From NCBI RefSeq assembly GCF_033118175.1, contig NC_083685.1:118242501-118306500 (forward strand): a stretch of 64,000 nt of DNA, in the 5' to 3' direction. The notes beneath the pieces are model-generated. The model saw nothing but the letters and a program-made list of their open reading frames with translations, was not told the origin of the DNA and did no database searches. Numbering within the stretch: the stretch's first letter is position 1; each line of letters opens with the position of its first letter. This DNA is from Dama dama. Its lineage: Eukaryota; Chordata; Mammalia; Artiodactyla; Cervidae. A program made the translations under genes and the position numbers. Below, one piece after another: positions 44,506-57,075 of the stretch.

Positions 44506-45844
44506 TTCCACACCCAATTGTATTATATACAATACAGGTAAAAAGACACACAGTGTGACTGTTTTTCATCATTTGTTGCTTTTACAATAGTGTGGTTTTT
44601 TTTTTTAATTTAAATCATGTATATCTAGCCCATTTTTAATGCCCCCATTTTCAAATGTCTTAAGTACACAGACTGCCCTCTTGATACTGTGAATTCTGAG
44701 TTAAAAGAGAATGTAATTTGAAGGCATTGCATATTTTCCAAAGCCAATTTGGTGATTTAAGCGTGGAAGTATTACAATGAAATGTTTGAAAAGTTATCTG
44801 TGCATGGTTTGCTGTAAGCTGATATCATGAAGCAACACATCTTTTCGGGATGAGGTAGCAGCCCCAGCCCCGGGGGAAAGGGAGCGGGCGCATCACTCAA
44901 CTGCAACTACTTGGACAACTGAGCAACACAAGCAGGCTCGACCAAAGAGTCATATCCAATCATCTTCAACATAAAAACTGTAGTAGCTACAACATGATTC
45001 TCTAAGGGCGGGATGGGAGGAGATGTGGAAATATTTGTATGATGCAGTCTTTATGGGTAATGCAGAGAATATGGGCCAGAATGAGATCAACATGGCTCAT
45101 AAGCCAATGGGTCAATGTCAACCATTGCTTAAAAACCTTCAATGGCTGCTCATTGCCTTTGGAATCCGATCCAAACAGCTTTAGTGGCACAAAAGGAATG
45201 CTCCTGATGTAAATTCGTAAATTTTTTAAAAGCAGAAAACAAGACTATCTGTGTAGAATAATCCCAATTCTAACTTTTAAATAAATATATTCATAAATAC
45301 ACTCATTCATTACAAATGGTATGTACTAAGCATATAGTAGCTGCTGAGCACTGTTCTTAGAGCTCATAATCTAGCGGAGAAAGACAGTCAACAAGTAAAC
45401 AATATGTAAAATAAAAGAATAAGAAGAGAATTATCTGTTGCTCTCTAAAATGCACTTTCAATGTTTGAGTCAAATCAACCACAGCGATTCTCCAGAGTTT
45501 TACTGAACATGTTGAGAAAGATTTTACCTTTCTCACTAAACATTAGCTAGGAAGGACAGGCACTGTGGGGTCATATTATGGCCCTCAATGGCAGACACTG
45601 TCATTAGAGGTTGGAATCAACACAGAGGAAGAGGGGCCAAGGAATGGAGAGAGTGGAATATGATCTTAACTATCCCACTGAGCCCCTGGATCCAGCCATT
45701 CCTAAAGCCATCACGTAGTTTGGGTCACATGTTCAGTCACTTGCTCACAAGAGTCCTAGCTGATACACTGACGGAAGCAAAATCTCTGGGGTGAAAACTG
45801 CAATAAGGTCCCCAAGTGAATAATCGTTGAGGAGGTAAAGAATT
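44506..45844. other. Mostly unassigned; L2 piece at 45125-45185
   Basis: cttaaaaaccttcaatggct gctcattgcctttggaatcc is an L2 signature. A small GC-rich patch lies at 44858-44891 (agccccagccccgggggaaa). Otherwise nothing recognised. Confidence 0.4.
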
Positions 45845-46080
45845 GGTTCCAAAACACAGGCCCAACAAACGTTTTCTATAGAGGGCCAGAGAGTAACTAT
45901 TTCAGGCTTTGCCAGCCATAGAGCCTCCTTTGCAACTATCAACACCCAACTCTGGTGTCATAACGCAAGAGCATCGTTGGATGAATGGGTGTAGCTATGT
46001 AATAAAACTTTATTTACAAAAACAAGCAGTGGGCTAGATTTGGCGCACTGTCCATAGCACTAACCCCTGCTCTAGAACTA
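45845..46080. mobile_element. Old mammalian interspersed repeat, family not assigned
   Basis: Blocks acgttttctatagagggcca, atttcaggctttgccagcca, aataaaactttatttacaaa and cactaacccctgctctagaa recur across mammalian genomes in this order. I suspect a DNA-transposon relic but will not name it. Confidence 0.5.
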
Positions 46081-46264
46081 AGGCCATAAGCAAAGAGGAC
46101 AGTGTCAGAGTCAGTAGAATTCTGCAAAGTGTTTTTCCAAGATCTGTGAAACCTGAAACCGTTTAATGGTTGAGGGAAGGGAGCCAGTACAATTCTAACC
46201 AGAACTTATGGTTCCTGAAGTCTCACTACGTGTCAGATACTTCCCTAAAGGATATATCACTTAG

Positions 46265-46735
46265 GAGGTTTGGGTTAGCAAGAAACAGAAAGCCTAGCTC
46301 AAACAAACTTAAATAAAAGAGAAGATCTTTTATTTCTTATAAAAAGTAGTTCTGAGATAGGGTTGACTTGGTAATTGGAGTTTCAGTGGTTTAGTGATAT
46401 GTTCAAGGACCCAGGTTCTTTCCATCTGATGCTTCTGCCTTCCTCGGGGTTTTGGTTTTACCTTCAAGTAACCATGACCACAAGATGGCTACAACAGCCC
46501 CAGGCTTCATGTCCAGACCAAACAATCTTCAAAAGAGACAGATCATCTCTTTCTCTGTCTGCTTCTTAGGAGTGAAGAAATCTTTCCCAGAAGCCCCTGC
46601 ATGCTAGCATCTTTCCCTCTAGGCTCTCATTGGTCAGAATTTTATCCTAGCCCACACTTAAACTAACCATTGGCCAAGGGAATGGAATTTCCATGATTAG
46701 TAGAGAATCATCAAGAATCACTCCTGATCTAGGCT
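46265..46735. mobile_element. Old mammalian interspersed repeat, family not assigned
   Basis: Blocks gttagcaagaaacagaaagc, gaccacaagatggctacaac, tttcccagaagcccctgcat and accattggccaagggaatgg match a familiar dispersed repeat. Name uncertain. Confidence 0.4.
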
Positions 46736-46857
46736 ACTAGAGAACTCAGAAGATACTACAGAGGATGTATGACTACTGAACAAAATCAGAGTTCTGTTGG
46801 GAAGGAAATATAGAGACCAGAAATGGATACTGGATAGGCAACGACAAGTGATGTTAT

Positions 46858-47000
46858 TGGGTGATAAACCTTTCCACATTTTACAGATGAGAAAATAAGG
46901 TTCAGTGAGAGGAAAGTGACTAGCTCAGGGTCATACACCTCAAGAGACTGGATTCAGATCCAAGTCTTGGACTACAGTGCCCAAGACCTCCACACTAAAG
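46858..47000 (+). mobile_element. MIR SINE
   Basis: cattttacagatgagaaaat, gtgactagctcagggtcata, then a gattcagatccaagtcttgg block in MIR order. Confidence 0.75.
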
Positions 47001-47129
47001 TGTTATAGTAGAGCTGAGAATGATAGAGAAGAACAGGATAGCTCTGAAGATTGCCTTAAAGTCACGTAAAATTGAGCCAGTTATTAAACCTGTGATGTAA
47101 CCAGACCTCCCTAGCAGGGTGAACAATTC

Positions 47130-47560
47130 AACTTCTGCTGTGTAACAAACCACCTCATAATTCCGAGTGTAAAGCCACAGTTATTTATTTAGCTCACAAT
47201 TATATGGGTCAGCAATTTGGACTGGGCTTCCTGGCTCAGCTGGACTCACTCATGCATCTTTAGTCAGCTGCTGGTCAGCTAACAGATAAGCTGGGGACTG
47301 GCGGCTCTAAGTGGCCTCAGGTGGGATGGTTTGCCTTTGTTCTACGTGGCCACTCATCCTCCACAGGCTGGCTTGGGCTTGTTCACAGGGAGGATGGGCT
47401 GAGTGCCAAGAGGGAAGTGAAGCTATATAAGGCCTATTGAGTTGTAGCTCAGCTCAAGGAAAAGTTACTTCTTGATTAGGGACTGAGCTGAAAAAGGATT
47501 CTCTTTTCTCATTCCACAGAAAGATCAATGCTATAAACACTTCCGTGCAACATTATGCCC
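47130..47560. mobile_element. Old mammalian interspersed repeat, family not assigned
   Basis: cttctgctgtgtaacaaacc, tatatgggtcagcaatttgg, then cactcatgcatctttagtca are hallmarks of a common old repeat whose family I cannot state with certainty. Confidence 0.45.
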
Positions 47561-47862
47561 CATACCCATGTTTATAGTTCAGGAAGTGATCAGTAGGTTG
47601 GACTATTTCATGGCCAACATCACCTAGGCTTCCAGAGGACAAGGACTCTTAACCAGAGCTGGCAGATGATGCCAAGGAGTGGAACATGGATTTAGTACAG
47701 AGACTTGGAAAAGTAGCACTGTGGTCAATGGATTGAGACTGGGATAAGACAACACGAGGAGAGCATCTGAAAACCAAATATTTTAACCCAAAGACAAAAT
47801 GATACCCAATCAATTTGTGCCCCTACCAAAAGATATTTCATATGGCAATCAAAAGACTAGAG

Positions 47863-47980
47863 GGACTTCCCTGGCAGTCCAATGGTTAGGATTCCAAGCT
47901 TCCAATGCAGGGAGCCAGGGTTCAATCCCTGGTTGGGGAACTTAAGATTCCACATGCTGCATGGCACAGCCAAAAAAAGA
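47863..47980 (+). mobile_element. CHR-2 SINE
   Basis: gagggacttccctggcagtc, gggttcaatccctggttggg, ttccacatgctgcatggcac, A-rich end. The short flanks aaagacta on both sides are a likely duplicated target. Confidence 0.88.
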
Positions 47981-48773
47981 CTAAAGTCATATTTTTTACT
48001 ATCCTGGTAGAATAAATATAAACTATACATTCTTTCATCAAAACATTTGAATTCTTAGTTTTCAAACTTGAATTCTTAGTTTTCAAGTTCCTGCCTTTAA
48101 AAATAGTCTTCAGAATGACTTGTATTATCTTTATAGGAACCAAGAGGGTTTCCCTTCAATATCAGAATTTCCTTATTTGCAAAACTGTTAAAATATGTGG
48201 TGTAACCACTTGAAAATATTGATATGCCTTGTTTCTGAATTCATTCACTACTATCATTAACAGTTTAAATCTATGATTATATGTAGGCATTTAAAACTTT
48301 CTGGAATTAATTTCTAAGGAAAGGCAGGGAGCACAAGTACATTGTGTTTCATCTTATGAACCCATTCAGAAATTTGCAGTCTGTAGGTATGAACTTACAC
48401 AGCGTGAAGCTTGGCCCACAGCATTTCTGAAAGGGTAATTTGTCTCCTGTGAATTCTCATAACAAAAGAGGGATTGCCAAAACTAGCAACTTTCTTCAAC
48501 TACAGGTGAAATAATATTCTTACAAAGTAAATCCTCACACTGTGAAACCATACAGAGTCAGTTCACTAAGCATTCTCTAGAACAGTTTTCCATAGAATCG
48601 AAGCCATGAAAAGCAATTCAGCCAGTCAAGACCACAGAGGGAATTCCTCTCCTGCGTCATCATGCAGGAGACACAAGAAAGAACTCTGAGTAAACCAAAG
48701 TGAAACCTGTCTACCCTCATGGTAAAGCAGCCTGAAAGGAGAAATTCTTTTGGTTTCAGTTATCTCAGTTTTT
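47981..48773. other. Unassigned intergenic sequence
   Basis: A local tandem duplication of ttgaattcttagttttcaa occurs at 48047-48084. Otherwise nothing recognised. Confidence 0.5.
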
Positions 48774-48985
48774 GGGCTTCCCAGGTGGTCCTATTGGCAA
48801 AGAATTCATCTGCCAATGCAGGAGATATGAGACTCGGGTTCAGTCCCTGGGTCAGGAAGAACTCCTGGAGACGGGCATGGCAACCCACTCCAGTATTCTT
48901 GCCTGGAGAATCCCATGGACAGAGGAGCCTGTGGGCTACAGTCTACAGAGTCACAAAGAATTGGACATGACTGAATGAGGACAGA
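48774..48985 (+). mobile_element. Bov-tA SINE
   Basis: gggcttcccaggtggtccta, ggttcagtccctgggtcagg, cttgcctggagaatcccatg, end aagaattggacatgactgaa. Confidence 0.9.
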
Positions 48986-49329
48986 AAGAGAAAATGTTCA
49001 TGAATATGAATATAAAAACACATGGAAAATAAAAACAAAAGCTATCTACTTATTGTTTAACGCTTATTGTGAATTTTCTTGTTGAAATAGGAATTTTGAA
49101 CGTACCATTTGTGAGAATATTATAGCTAAATAATCTATAATATATGCAACTAATAGAATGCCATATTGTCCATTAAAAATGCTAAATAGGTAAACTATAT
49201 TAACATACTGAAATATATATTTATAATAAAGTTAAGTTTATTGAAGAAAATTGAGTTAAATATCACTAACAAGAAGTTGAGAACACATGACCTAGTGAAA
49301 GATTTTGTTTAGAATAAAAACTTTATATC

Positions 49330-49960
49330 CCAGCAAGAAGTTGCAAACTATCTTAATATCAAACCATAGAGGCACAGTCAAATAAATTACGGCACATTCA
49401 TATTACATGGACTTTCCTGGTGGCTTAGTGGTAAAAACTTTGCCTGCCAATTCAGGATATTCAGGTTCGATCTCTGGGTTGGGTAGATCCCCTGGAGAAG
49501 GGAATGACTACCCAATGCAGTATTCTTGCCTGGGAAATCCCATGGACAGAGGAGCCTGGTGGACTACGGTCCAAAGGGTCACAAAGAGTTGGATATGACT
49601 TGGTGACTAAATAACAGCAACATTAATATTATGGAATACATCCAGCCATTAAAATAATATTATAAAAATAAGTTTTTAAAATAAAGATACATAGCACACA
49701 TATAATGCATAAATATTAAATATTATTAATATGTATATTTCTTTATGTGGGGAAATGCTTCTAGCATGCTGTCAAGTGAAAAAAACTTTATAATGTAGCA
49801 TTACTATATAAATTTATTAACAGAAATATATATGCAGATTTAAATATCTTGAAAGAAATATATCCAAATGTAACAAGTCATTTCTAGATAATGGGATTTC
49901 TATTTCTTCTTTTACATATTCATATTTTCCACCTTTTTCTATAATGAACATCTACTACTC
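49330..49960 (+). mobile_element. Old L1-like 3' region, split by a Bov-tA
   Basis: ccatagaggcacagtcaaat, atccagccattaaaataata and catattttccacctttttct follow the late part of old L1. The element at 49408-49621 splits it. Confidence 0.5.
49408..49621 (+). mobile_element. Bov-tA SINE
   Basis: ggactttcctggtggcttag to aagagttggatatgacttgg and a CAGCAAC tail. Confidence 0.9.
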
Positions 49961-50185
49961 TTGTAAGAAAACAGTTTAAAATATTAAGTTTTTAGTAAGA
50001 TGAAAGTAGACAAATGAAAAAATGAAAGATTGACATACATGAATGTCATTCATCAACAATGGTGTATCAACTAGATGATGGCATCATATAGGACTTTTAT
50101 TTTCCTCTCTAATTCTGATGTTTTTCTGATTTTTCCACAATGAGCATATATTAAAATCATATTACCTATGTTAGTAACATGAAGA

Positions 50186-50402
50186 AAGAAAGTGAAAGTG
50201 TTAGTCGCTCAGTCGTGTCCAACTCTTTGCAACCCCATGGACTGTAGCCCACCAGGCTCCTCTGACCATGAAATTCTCCAGACAAAAAAACTGGAATGGG
50301 TAGCCATTCCCTTCTCCAGGAGATCTTTCCCACCCAGGGATGTAACCCAGGTCTCCTGCATTGCAGGCAGATTCTTTACCGTCTGAGCCACCAGGGAAGT
50401 CC
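50186..50402 (-). mobile_element. Bov-tA SINE, antisense
   Basis: gttagtcgctcagtcgtgtc to gtctgagccaccagggaagt; full length. Confidence 0.92.
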
Positions 50403-51244
50403 CCTTAGCAACATTACATATTAATAATATTAATATTTTACCCCACATTGGGTAAGTGAGCAGGGGAAGAAAAATGGTTGCAGTTATTATCAATTGCTAT
50501 AGATTCCTTCTTCAGAAATGTGACTGTCCACAACAATGTTAATTGGCTATATGCCAATATAAAATAAAAAGTTAAAAAGAAAGGTGATTGTCATGGCAAG
50601 ATTCCTAAATGAAGCCAACAACGGTGTGATTTGCAAATACTGGCAACACCTTTGTATTGGTCCAAATGGTGGTGGGATTCCCTGACTCAACACCGCCCCC
50701 TTCCTGTGATCCCAGCATTTTTCTCTGAGGTAAGGACAGCCCTGTGCCAAATTCAAGTGAGAAAACTGGAGCTTAACAGGGATCCCTGGGGTCACTTGGA
50801 TTCAGCCGACAGTGGGCTCAGCATGAGTCATTCAGGGTCATGGGCTCTTTAGCTGAATTCACAGCACGATTCTATTGGGGGGAGGGTCACGATGGTTGCC
50901 CTCTACCTGCAGCCCATCAGCCCACACCATGAGTAATACTTTCAGTTCTGAGTGCAATACTGTAAAAAGGACCAGGGAGAAAGGAAACAAGATTCTGAAG
51001 GACATCAAGCCATGTCCCATGCAGAAGGAAAAGCTGACAAAGAAAACTCAGAGGGACATATCAGCTGCCTTAAAATAAAAGAGATCACGTTCAGGTGAAT
51101 TAACATCCTGCCACGCAGTTTTTCAGGGAGGAACCATGACCAGTGTGGCGGACCTGGGGTTGGAATTCTACTGAGACAGACCTTGAGACAGGAGGAAGGC
51201 TTTTTGAGTCATTTGAATTGGCAGAAGATACACCGGCTTTGAAC
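50403..51244. other. Unassigned intergenic sequence
   Basis: Slightly GC-richer than its surroundings with several short open frames on both strands; none matches a protein I know. Confidence 0.45.
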
Positions 51245-51385
51245 CTGCTCCTGAAAGTGTGGTCTGCAGAACTAAAGCATGGACCTCAGGGGAAGACCAT
51301 GAGAAAAACAGTGCTGGGTCTCAAGGCCAGCCCAGACATATTGAATCAGAACCTGCAGTTCAAAAAGATGCCCAGGTGACACAAT
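51245..51385 (-). mobile_element. MER5A-like hAT remnant, antisense
   Basis: gaaagtgtggtctgcagaac, agacatattgaatcagaacc, aagatgcccaggtgac are in MER5A complement order. Confidence 0.6.
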
Positions 51386-51560
51386 GCATATTCAAATTGG
51401 ACGGGCACTGGTTTGGACTGCCCACTTGGGGAGGGGATAAGTGCCCTGTTGCTCTGGAGAGAAATCAGAGGTGGGACTACACTCATTCAGGAGTGTGTAG
51501 AGAACTGAAAAACTGGAAGGCTATCTCAGAAAGACTTCTGAATAAGAATGTTCATTGAAG

Positions 51561-51692
51561 GAACTTCCCTGGTGATCCAGTGGTTAAGATTTGATCACAC
51601 TGCCAATGCAGGGGAATTGGGTTTGATCCCTGGTCAGGGAACTAAGATCACACAGGCTGAGCCCTGTGGCCAAAAGATTAAAAATAAAAAAA
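51561..51692 (+). mobile_element. CHR-2 SINE with target duplication
   Basis: gaacttccctggtgatccag to tcacacaggctgagccctgt and A-rich tail. GTTCATTGAAG is repeated exactly at 51550-51560 and 51693-51703. Confidence 0.92.
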
Positions 51693-52312
51693 GTTCATTG
51701 AAGAAGAGTTTGAATTAGAAAAAGAAAATAAATATCTGGTAAAAACTATAAGAAGAAAATGTATAGCCATTAAAAATTATGTCTTAGATGAATGTTTAAA
51801 GGCATTAACAGGTTCATTAGAAGTGTTCATAATACATTTAGGGAAAATGAATTACAAAATAATATGTTCAGTGTGATATTTACCATGTGTATTTAACATT
51901 CACTTAAAAGTAATTATGAAAACCTTAAAAAAGTTTATCTAGCCTATGAAGACTGATTTTTTTAATGTTTATTATAGAAAAGAATAATTGCTCATTGTAA
52001 AATTTGGAAAATGGCAAAAACTATAAAGGAGGAACTAAAAATGACTTATTATATCTATGAGTCAAAGATAACCACTGTATATTTCATTTTATTGCTTATT
52101 CTACAGAAATTTATGTATTTTAAATAATATTTTTCTGATTATAAAATTTATGCAAGTTTATACAAGTTTAATGCAGAAGATTTGGAAAATCAGAGAAATA
52201 CAAAGGAGAAAATTATGTATATTTATATTTAATCACTATTAATATTTCAATCCCAGTTGTGTTTTTAAAATATTTAAGTCTCTCTTGAATTTGTTACAAT
52301 ACTGCTTGTGTT

Positions 52313-52438
52313 GTTTATGTTTTAGTTTTTTGGTCTGTGTGGCATGGGGGATCTTAGCTCCCTAACCAAGGATTGAACCTGCACCCCATGCATTGGAAGT
52401 TGAAGTCTTAACCACTGGACTGTCAGAGAAATCCCCCA
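52313..52438 (-). mobile_element. CHR-2 SINE, antisense, with target duplication
   Basis: ggatcttagctccctaacca, ggaagttgaagtcttaacca. The 9-bp GCTTGTGTT repeats at 52304-52312 and 52439-52447. Confidence 0.88.
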
Positions 52439-52589
52439 GCTTGTGTTTTCATGCATAAACATAAAAAAATTTTTAAACCAAGTTGTTATCATACTGCAAA
52501 ATCAATTTTACATCCAGATTTTTTACCTATCACGAGACTGTTTCCAAATCATTAAATATTATTTTTATAAGTGGCTGTATAGTATTTTG

Positions 52590-52812
52590 GGCTTCCCTGG
52601 TGGCTTGGTGGTAAAGAATCCACCTGCCAATGCAGGAGTTGATGCAGGAGACACAGGTTCAATCCCTGGGTCAGGAAGATGTCTAGAGAAGGAAATGGCT
52701 ACCCACTCTACTATTCTTGCTTAGAGAATCCCATGGACAGAGAAGCCTGACGGGCTACAGTCCATGGGGTCGCAAAAGAGTCAGACACGACTTGGCCACT
52801 AAAACAACAGCA
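52590..52812 (+). mobile_element. Bov-tA SINE with internal duplication
   Basis: gggcttccctggtggcttgg to gtcagacacgacttggccac. The segment atgcagga is duplicated near 52628-52649. Confidence 0.9.
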
Positions 52813-52985
52813 ATGTAGTTTTTTAACCTATAAATACACTTGATTTATTGCCTATTTCCATAGTGATGAATATTTAGGTTGTTTCCAATTTATCACTAGT
52901 TTTTATGTCTAAAGAATACTCTTGCTCATAACTCCCTGGTTCTTTTATTAGATTGAGTTCTAGAATTGGGATTCCCTTGAAGTCA

Positions 52986-53814
52986 AAGTCTTTTTTTCAA
53001 ACAAATGAGGCTATTTCACTGCATGACCACCAGTCCTTCTTTTCCTAAAAGCTGACTGTATGGACTGGCAATTCTCTGGACTCAGATATTTTCTTGAAAT
53101 TGGCTTTTTCTTTAATGACGTACATATTCAGTTTCTTCCATACCTTTTTGCTTATTCTGATATGCTACTTTCTCATGGATCAATTTTGGTCACATTTCTC
53201 TGGAAAAATTTTCCATTTCATCGAGAATTGCAGATTTACTAGACTTGAGTTGAACACCATACATTTTAAATTTTGAGAGGTTTCTTCTCATCTTATATTC
53301 TCTTCCTCATTTCTAAATCTAGTTATTGTGGGGGTTTTCCCCCTTTTTTATGTCTACTTAGATCATCAGATTTTTTCAATATTTCAAAGAATTAGCCCTT
53401 CAGTTTATTTATCAAGTCAACTTTATTTCTGACTCATTTACTTTCCCAAGCCTAAAAACAGTAAAAGTGACTACAAAAGAAAAAATTATAGAATTAACTT
53501 TATAAAATTATTTTTTAAACTTACACAGGCCCAAGAAAAATTAACACAAAAGTGAAAGAAACAGACTGCACTTTGTTTCCAAAAGTGATTAGGGAAGTAT
53601 TTATATATTTACTATGTAGATAAACAAATTAGCAAGGAAAAAACCCCAAACCCAAAGTAGTTGCACATATAGTTTAAAGAAAAAATTTTAATAGTCAGCA
53701 AATTTTTAATTTTTCATTTGTTAAAATATGTGTAAGTAATTGAATCAGGAAAGTATAACAATAAAGAATAACATCATATTAGTCAGTTTTATAGGACTCC
53801 TTGCCTTTTTTTAA
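52986..53814. other. Unassigned AT-rich intergenic sequence
   Basis: Possibly further L1 debris; no clear motif. Confidence 0.4.
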
Positions 53815-54315
53815 TAGTAGCCTTATTGAGGTATAATTCACTTATGCAAGTCAATGCTTTTAAAGTGTGCAAACCAGTGGTTTTTAGTGTAGTCACAGAG
53901 CTGTACAACCATATCACTATCTAATTTTAGAACATTTTCATCACCCCAGAAAGAAACATTGAACCCACTGAAAGTCACTTCCTACCCCTCTCCCCTTCAG
54001 CAATGGACAATCACAAATCTACTTTCTGCCTTTTTAGATTTGCTTATTGTGGACTTGCAATGAGTGGTCATTTGTGACTAGCTTCTTTTACTCACTATAA
54101 TGTTTTAAAAGTTCATCCATGTCATAGCATGTATCAGTATTTCAATTCTTTTTATTGGCAAATAATATTCTATTCTATGAACAGACCACATTTTTGTCTA
54201 TCTATTCACCACAGGCATTTGGATGTTGCCACTCTTTTGGTGATTATGAACATTCATGTACAAGTCTTCATGTAGAAGAACTCTCTTTTACACATATATA
54301 TATGGAAGTATATAA
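53815..54315 (-). mobile_element. Old L1 (L1M type) 3' region, antisense
   Basis: agccttattgaggtataatt, agagctgtacaaccatatca, gttcatccatgtcatagcat and catttggatgttgccactct are in antisense L1M order, like the copy at 17.0-17.8 kb. Confidence 0.8.
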
Positions 54316-54338
54316 TCTTTGGCAAAGTTATATATAAA

Positions 54339-54555
54339 ATGTGTTCCTTGGTGGCTCAGATGGTAAAAGAATCTGCCTGCAATGCAGAAGACCTGGGTTT
54401 GATCCCTGGGTTGGGTAGATCTCTGGAGTAGGGAATGGCAACTCACTCCAGTATTCTTGCCTGGAGAAGTCCATAGAAGAGAAGACGGGTGGGCTAGAGT
54501 CCATGGGGTCTCAAAGAGTCGGACATGACTGAGTGACTGTCCCTTTCAACCCTTT
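54339..54555 (+). mobile_element. Bov-tA SINE with target duplication
   Basis: gtgttccttggtggctcaga to gtcggacatgactgagtgac. The flanks GGCAAAGTTATATATAAA (54321-54338) and GACAAAGTCGTATATAAA (54556-54573) form an 18-bp duplication with three differences. Confidence 0.88.
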
Positions 54556-55211
54556 GACAAAGTCGTATATAAACTTCCATAGCTTTTAACTCCACAATCT
54601 CACTTCTCAGAAAACTGATTCAAATAAATCAATAACATACAATATGGGAAAGCACTAAGTGGAAAGCTGGTCATCATGTTATTATTTAAGCATGACAAGG
54701 ATGCCCTGTTTCTTCAGCATAAAGCACAAACATAAGATCCCATCTTTATAGTTGACATGCCTGGAGACATGTTCCCAATCTTTTGCTTATCAATCAACAA
54801 TGCAACAAATACCCTTATAAAGTCAAAAACTCAAATTCTAATGTGTAGAGAGGGGTTTCCCCCCAAAACCACCAAGCAATGCTCTGACACCAGCTCGGTA
54901 TCCTGTGATTCAATTCAATTCTACACTATCTGATAGTGTCAAATTCCACAAGTTAAGGGCTCAGTCCTACAAGACTGCCTGCCACCTCCCTGCCCCCCAC
55001 TTCAGACACTGATCACAAGCCCAGGTTATTACCTGTACTTCTGACTGACTGGCTGCAGATCAGAGGTTCCAACAACCCTCGCTTTAGGTTTGATGTACTT
55101 GCTGGAGCAGCTCACGCAACTGAGAAACATTTTTACCTACTAGATTACCAGTTTATTACAGAAGGTTATAAGTCATATTAAAAAGCAGAAACATTACTTT
55201 GCCAACATAGG

Positions 55212-55660
55212 TCCATCTAGTCAAAGCTATAGTTTTTCCAGTAGTCATGCATGGATGTGAGAGTTGGACTATAAAGAAAGCTGAGCGCTGAAGAATTGAT
55301 GCTTTTGAACTCTGTGTTGGAGAAGACTCTTGAGACTCCCTTGGACTGCAGGGAGATCCAACCAGTCAATACTAAAGGAAATCAGTCCTGAATATTCATT
55401 GGAAGGACTGATGCTGAAGCTGAAACTCCAATACTTTGGCCACCTGATGCAAAGAACTGAGAAAAGACTCTGATGCTGGGAAAGATTGAAGGCAGGAGGA
55501 GAAGGGGATGACAGAGGATGAGATGGTTGGATAGCATCACCAACTCGGACATGAGTTTGAGGAAGCTCTGGGAGTTGGTGATGGACAGGGAAGCCTGTCG
55601 TGCTGCAGGCCATGGGGTTGCAGAGTCGGACACAACTGAGCAACTGAACTGAACTGAATA
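55212..55660 (+). mobile_element. BovB 3' end, left arm of an inverted pair
   Basis: gtccatctagtcaaagctat to gtcggacacaactgagcaac, then ctgaactgaactgaa. 5' truncated, several frame breaks. Confidence 0.95.
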
Positions 55661-55837
55661 ACTCAGGAACAGATATTTGGAAGAGATGCATGGGACAAGG
55701 TCCATGGAAAAGGTAAGAAGCTTCTCTAAGCACATTACTCTTTCCAATCTCCATGTGTTCACCAACCGGAAGCTCTCAGAACCCTCTCTTTTGGGGTTTT
55801 TATGGAGGCTTCACTAAACAGGCATGGTTGATTAAAC

Positions 55838-56861
55838 CGTTCAGTTCAGTCTCTCAGTTGTGTCCAACTCTTTGCGACCCCATGGGCTGCAGCACGACAG
55901 GCTACCCTGTCCATCACCAACTCCCGGAGCTTACTCAAACTCATGTCCGAGTTGGTGATGCCATCCAACCATCTCATCCTCTTACATCCCCTTCTTCTCC
56001 TGCCTTCAATCTTTCCCAGTATCAAGGGCTTTTCCAGTGAGTCAGCCCTTCGCATCAGGTGGCCAAAGTATTGGAGTTTCAGCTTCAATGTCAGTCCTTC
56101 CAATGAATATTCAGGACTGATTTCCTTTAGGATGGACTGGTTGGATCTCCTTGCAGTCCAAGAGAGTCTCAAGAGTCTTCTCCAACACCACAGTTCAAAA
56201 GCATCAATTCTTCAGCGCTCAGCTTTCTTTATAGTCCAACTCTCACATCCATGCCTGACTACTGGAAAAACCATAGCTTTGACTAGACAGACCTTTGTTG
56301 GCAAAGTAAAGCCTCAGCTTTTTAATATGCTGTCTAGGTTGATCATAGCTTTTCTTATAAGGAGCAAGCATCTTTTAATTTCATGGCTTCTGTCACTATC
56401 TGCAGTGATTTTGGAGCCCCCCAAAATAAAGTCTGTCACTATTTCCATTGTTTCTCCATCTATTTGCCATGAAGCGATGGGACCGGATGCCATGATCTTA
56501 GTTTTCTGAATGTTGAGTTTTAAGCCAACTTTTTCACTCTCCTCTTTCACTTTCATCAAGATGCTCTTTAGTTCTTCTTCACCTCCTGCCATAAGGGTGG
56601 TGTCATCTGCATGTCTGAGGTTATTGATATTTCTCCTGGCAATCTTGATTCCAGTTTGTGCTTCATCCAGCCCAGCATTTCACATGATGTACTCTGCATT
56701 TAAGTTAAATAAGCAGGGTGACAATATACAGCCTTGACATACTCCTTTGCCTATTTTGTACCAGTCTGTTTTTCCATGTCCAGTTCTAACTGTTGCTTCC
56801 TGACCTGCATACAGATTTCTCAGGAGGCAGGTCAGGTGGTCTGGTATTCCCATCTCTTTAA
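55838..56861 (-). mobile_element. BovB 3' end, right arm of an inverted pair
   Basis: On the minus strand this covers the last ~1 kb of BovB. A frame at 56592-56314 keeps the late reverse-transcriptase part (VGLKLNIQKTKIMASGP), followed by the C-terminal region (LKLQYFGHLMRRADSLEK near 56090-56035). It ends in the BovA-like tail at 55843. 5' truncated and frame-broken. Confidence 0.95.
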
Positions 56862-57075
56862 ATCATTGGCCACTGGCAATTGAACTGGATCTCCAGCTCC
56901 ACCCCATCCTGGGAGTTCCAACTCTCTAATTACCTGATTGGGTCTCCTGCCAACCAGCCCCTAACCCTAGGTGCTGTGCAAAGTCATATTAGCATAACAA
57001 AAGGCACCTTTACAATTCTTCTCACTTCAGAAATTCCAAAGGTTTTAGGAGCTCTGTGCCAGCAATAGGACCAAG

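Larger units (their letters stand above)
51935..52985. mobile_element. Old L1-like region split by CHR-2 and Bov-tA
   Basis: aaaatttggaaaatggcaaa, gagtcaaagataaccactgt, ggctgtatagtattttggg and atatttaggttgtttccaat are familiar from old L1 3' parts. Strand and exact family are uncertain. Confidence 0.45.

Noticed and set aside
55943..56509. 188-codon plus-strand frame
   Set aside because: It is the antisense reading of a BovB LINE.
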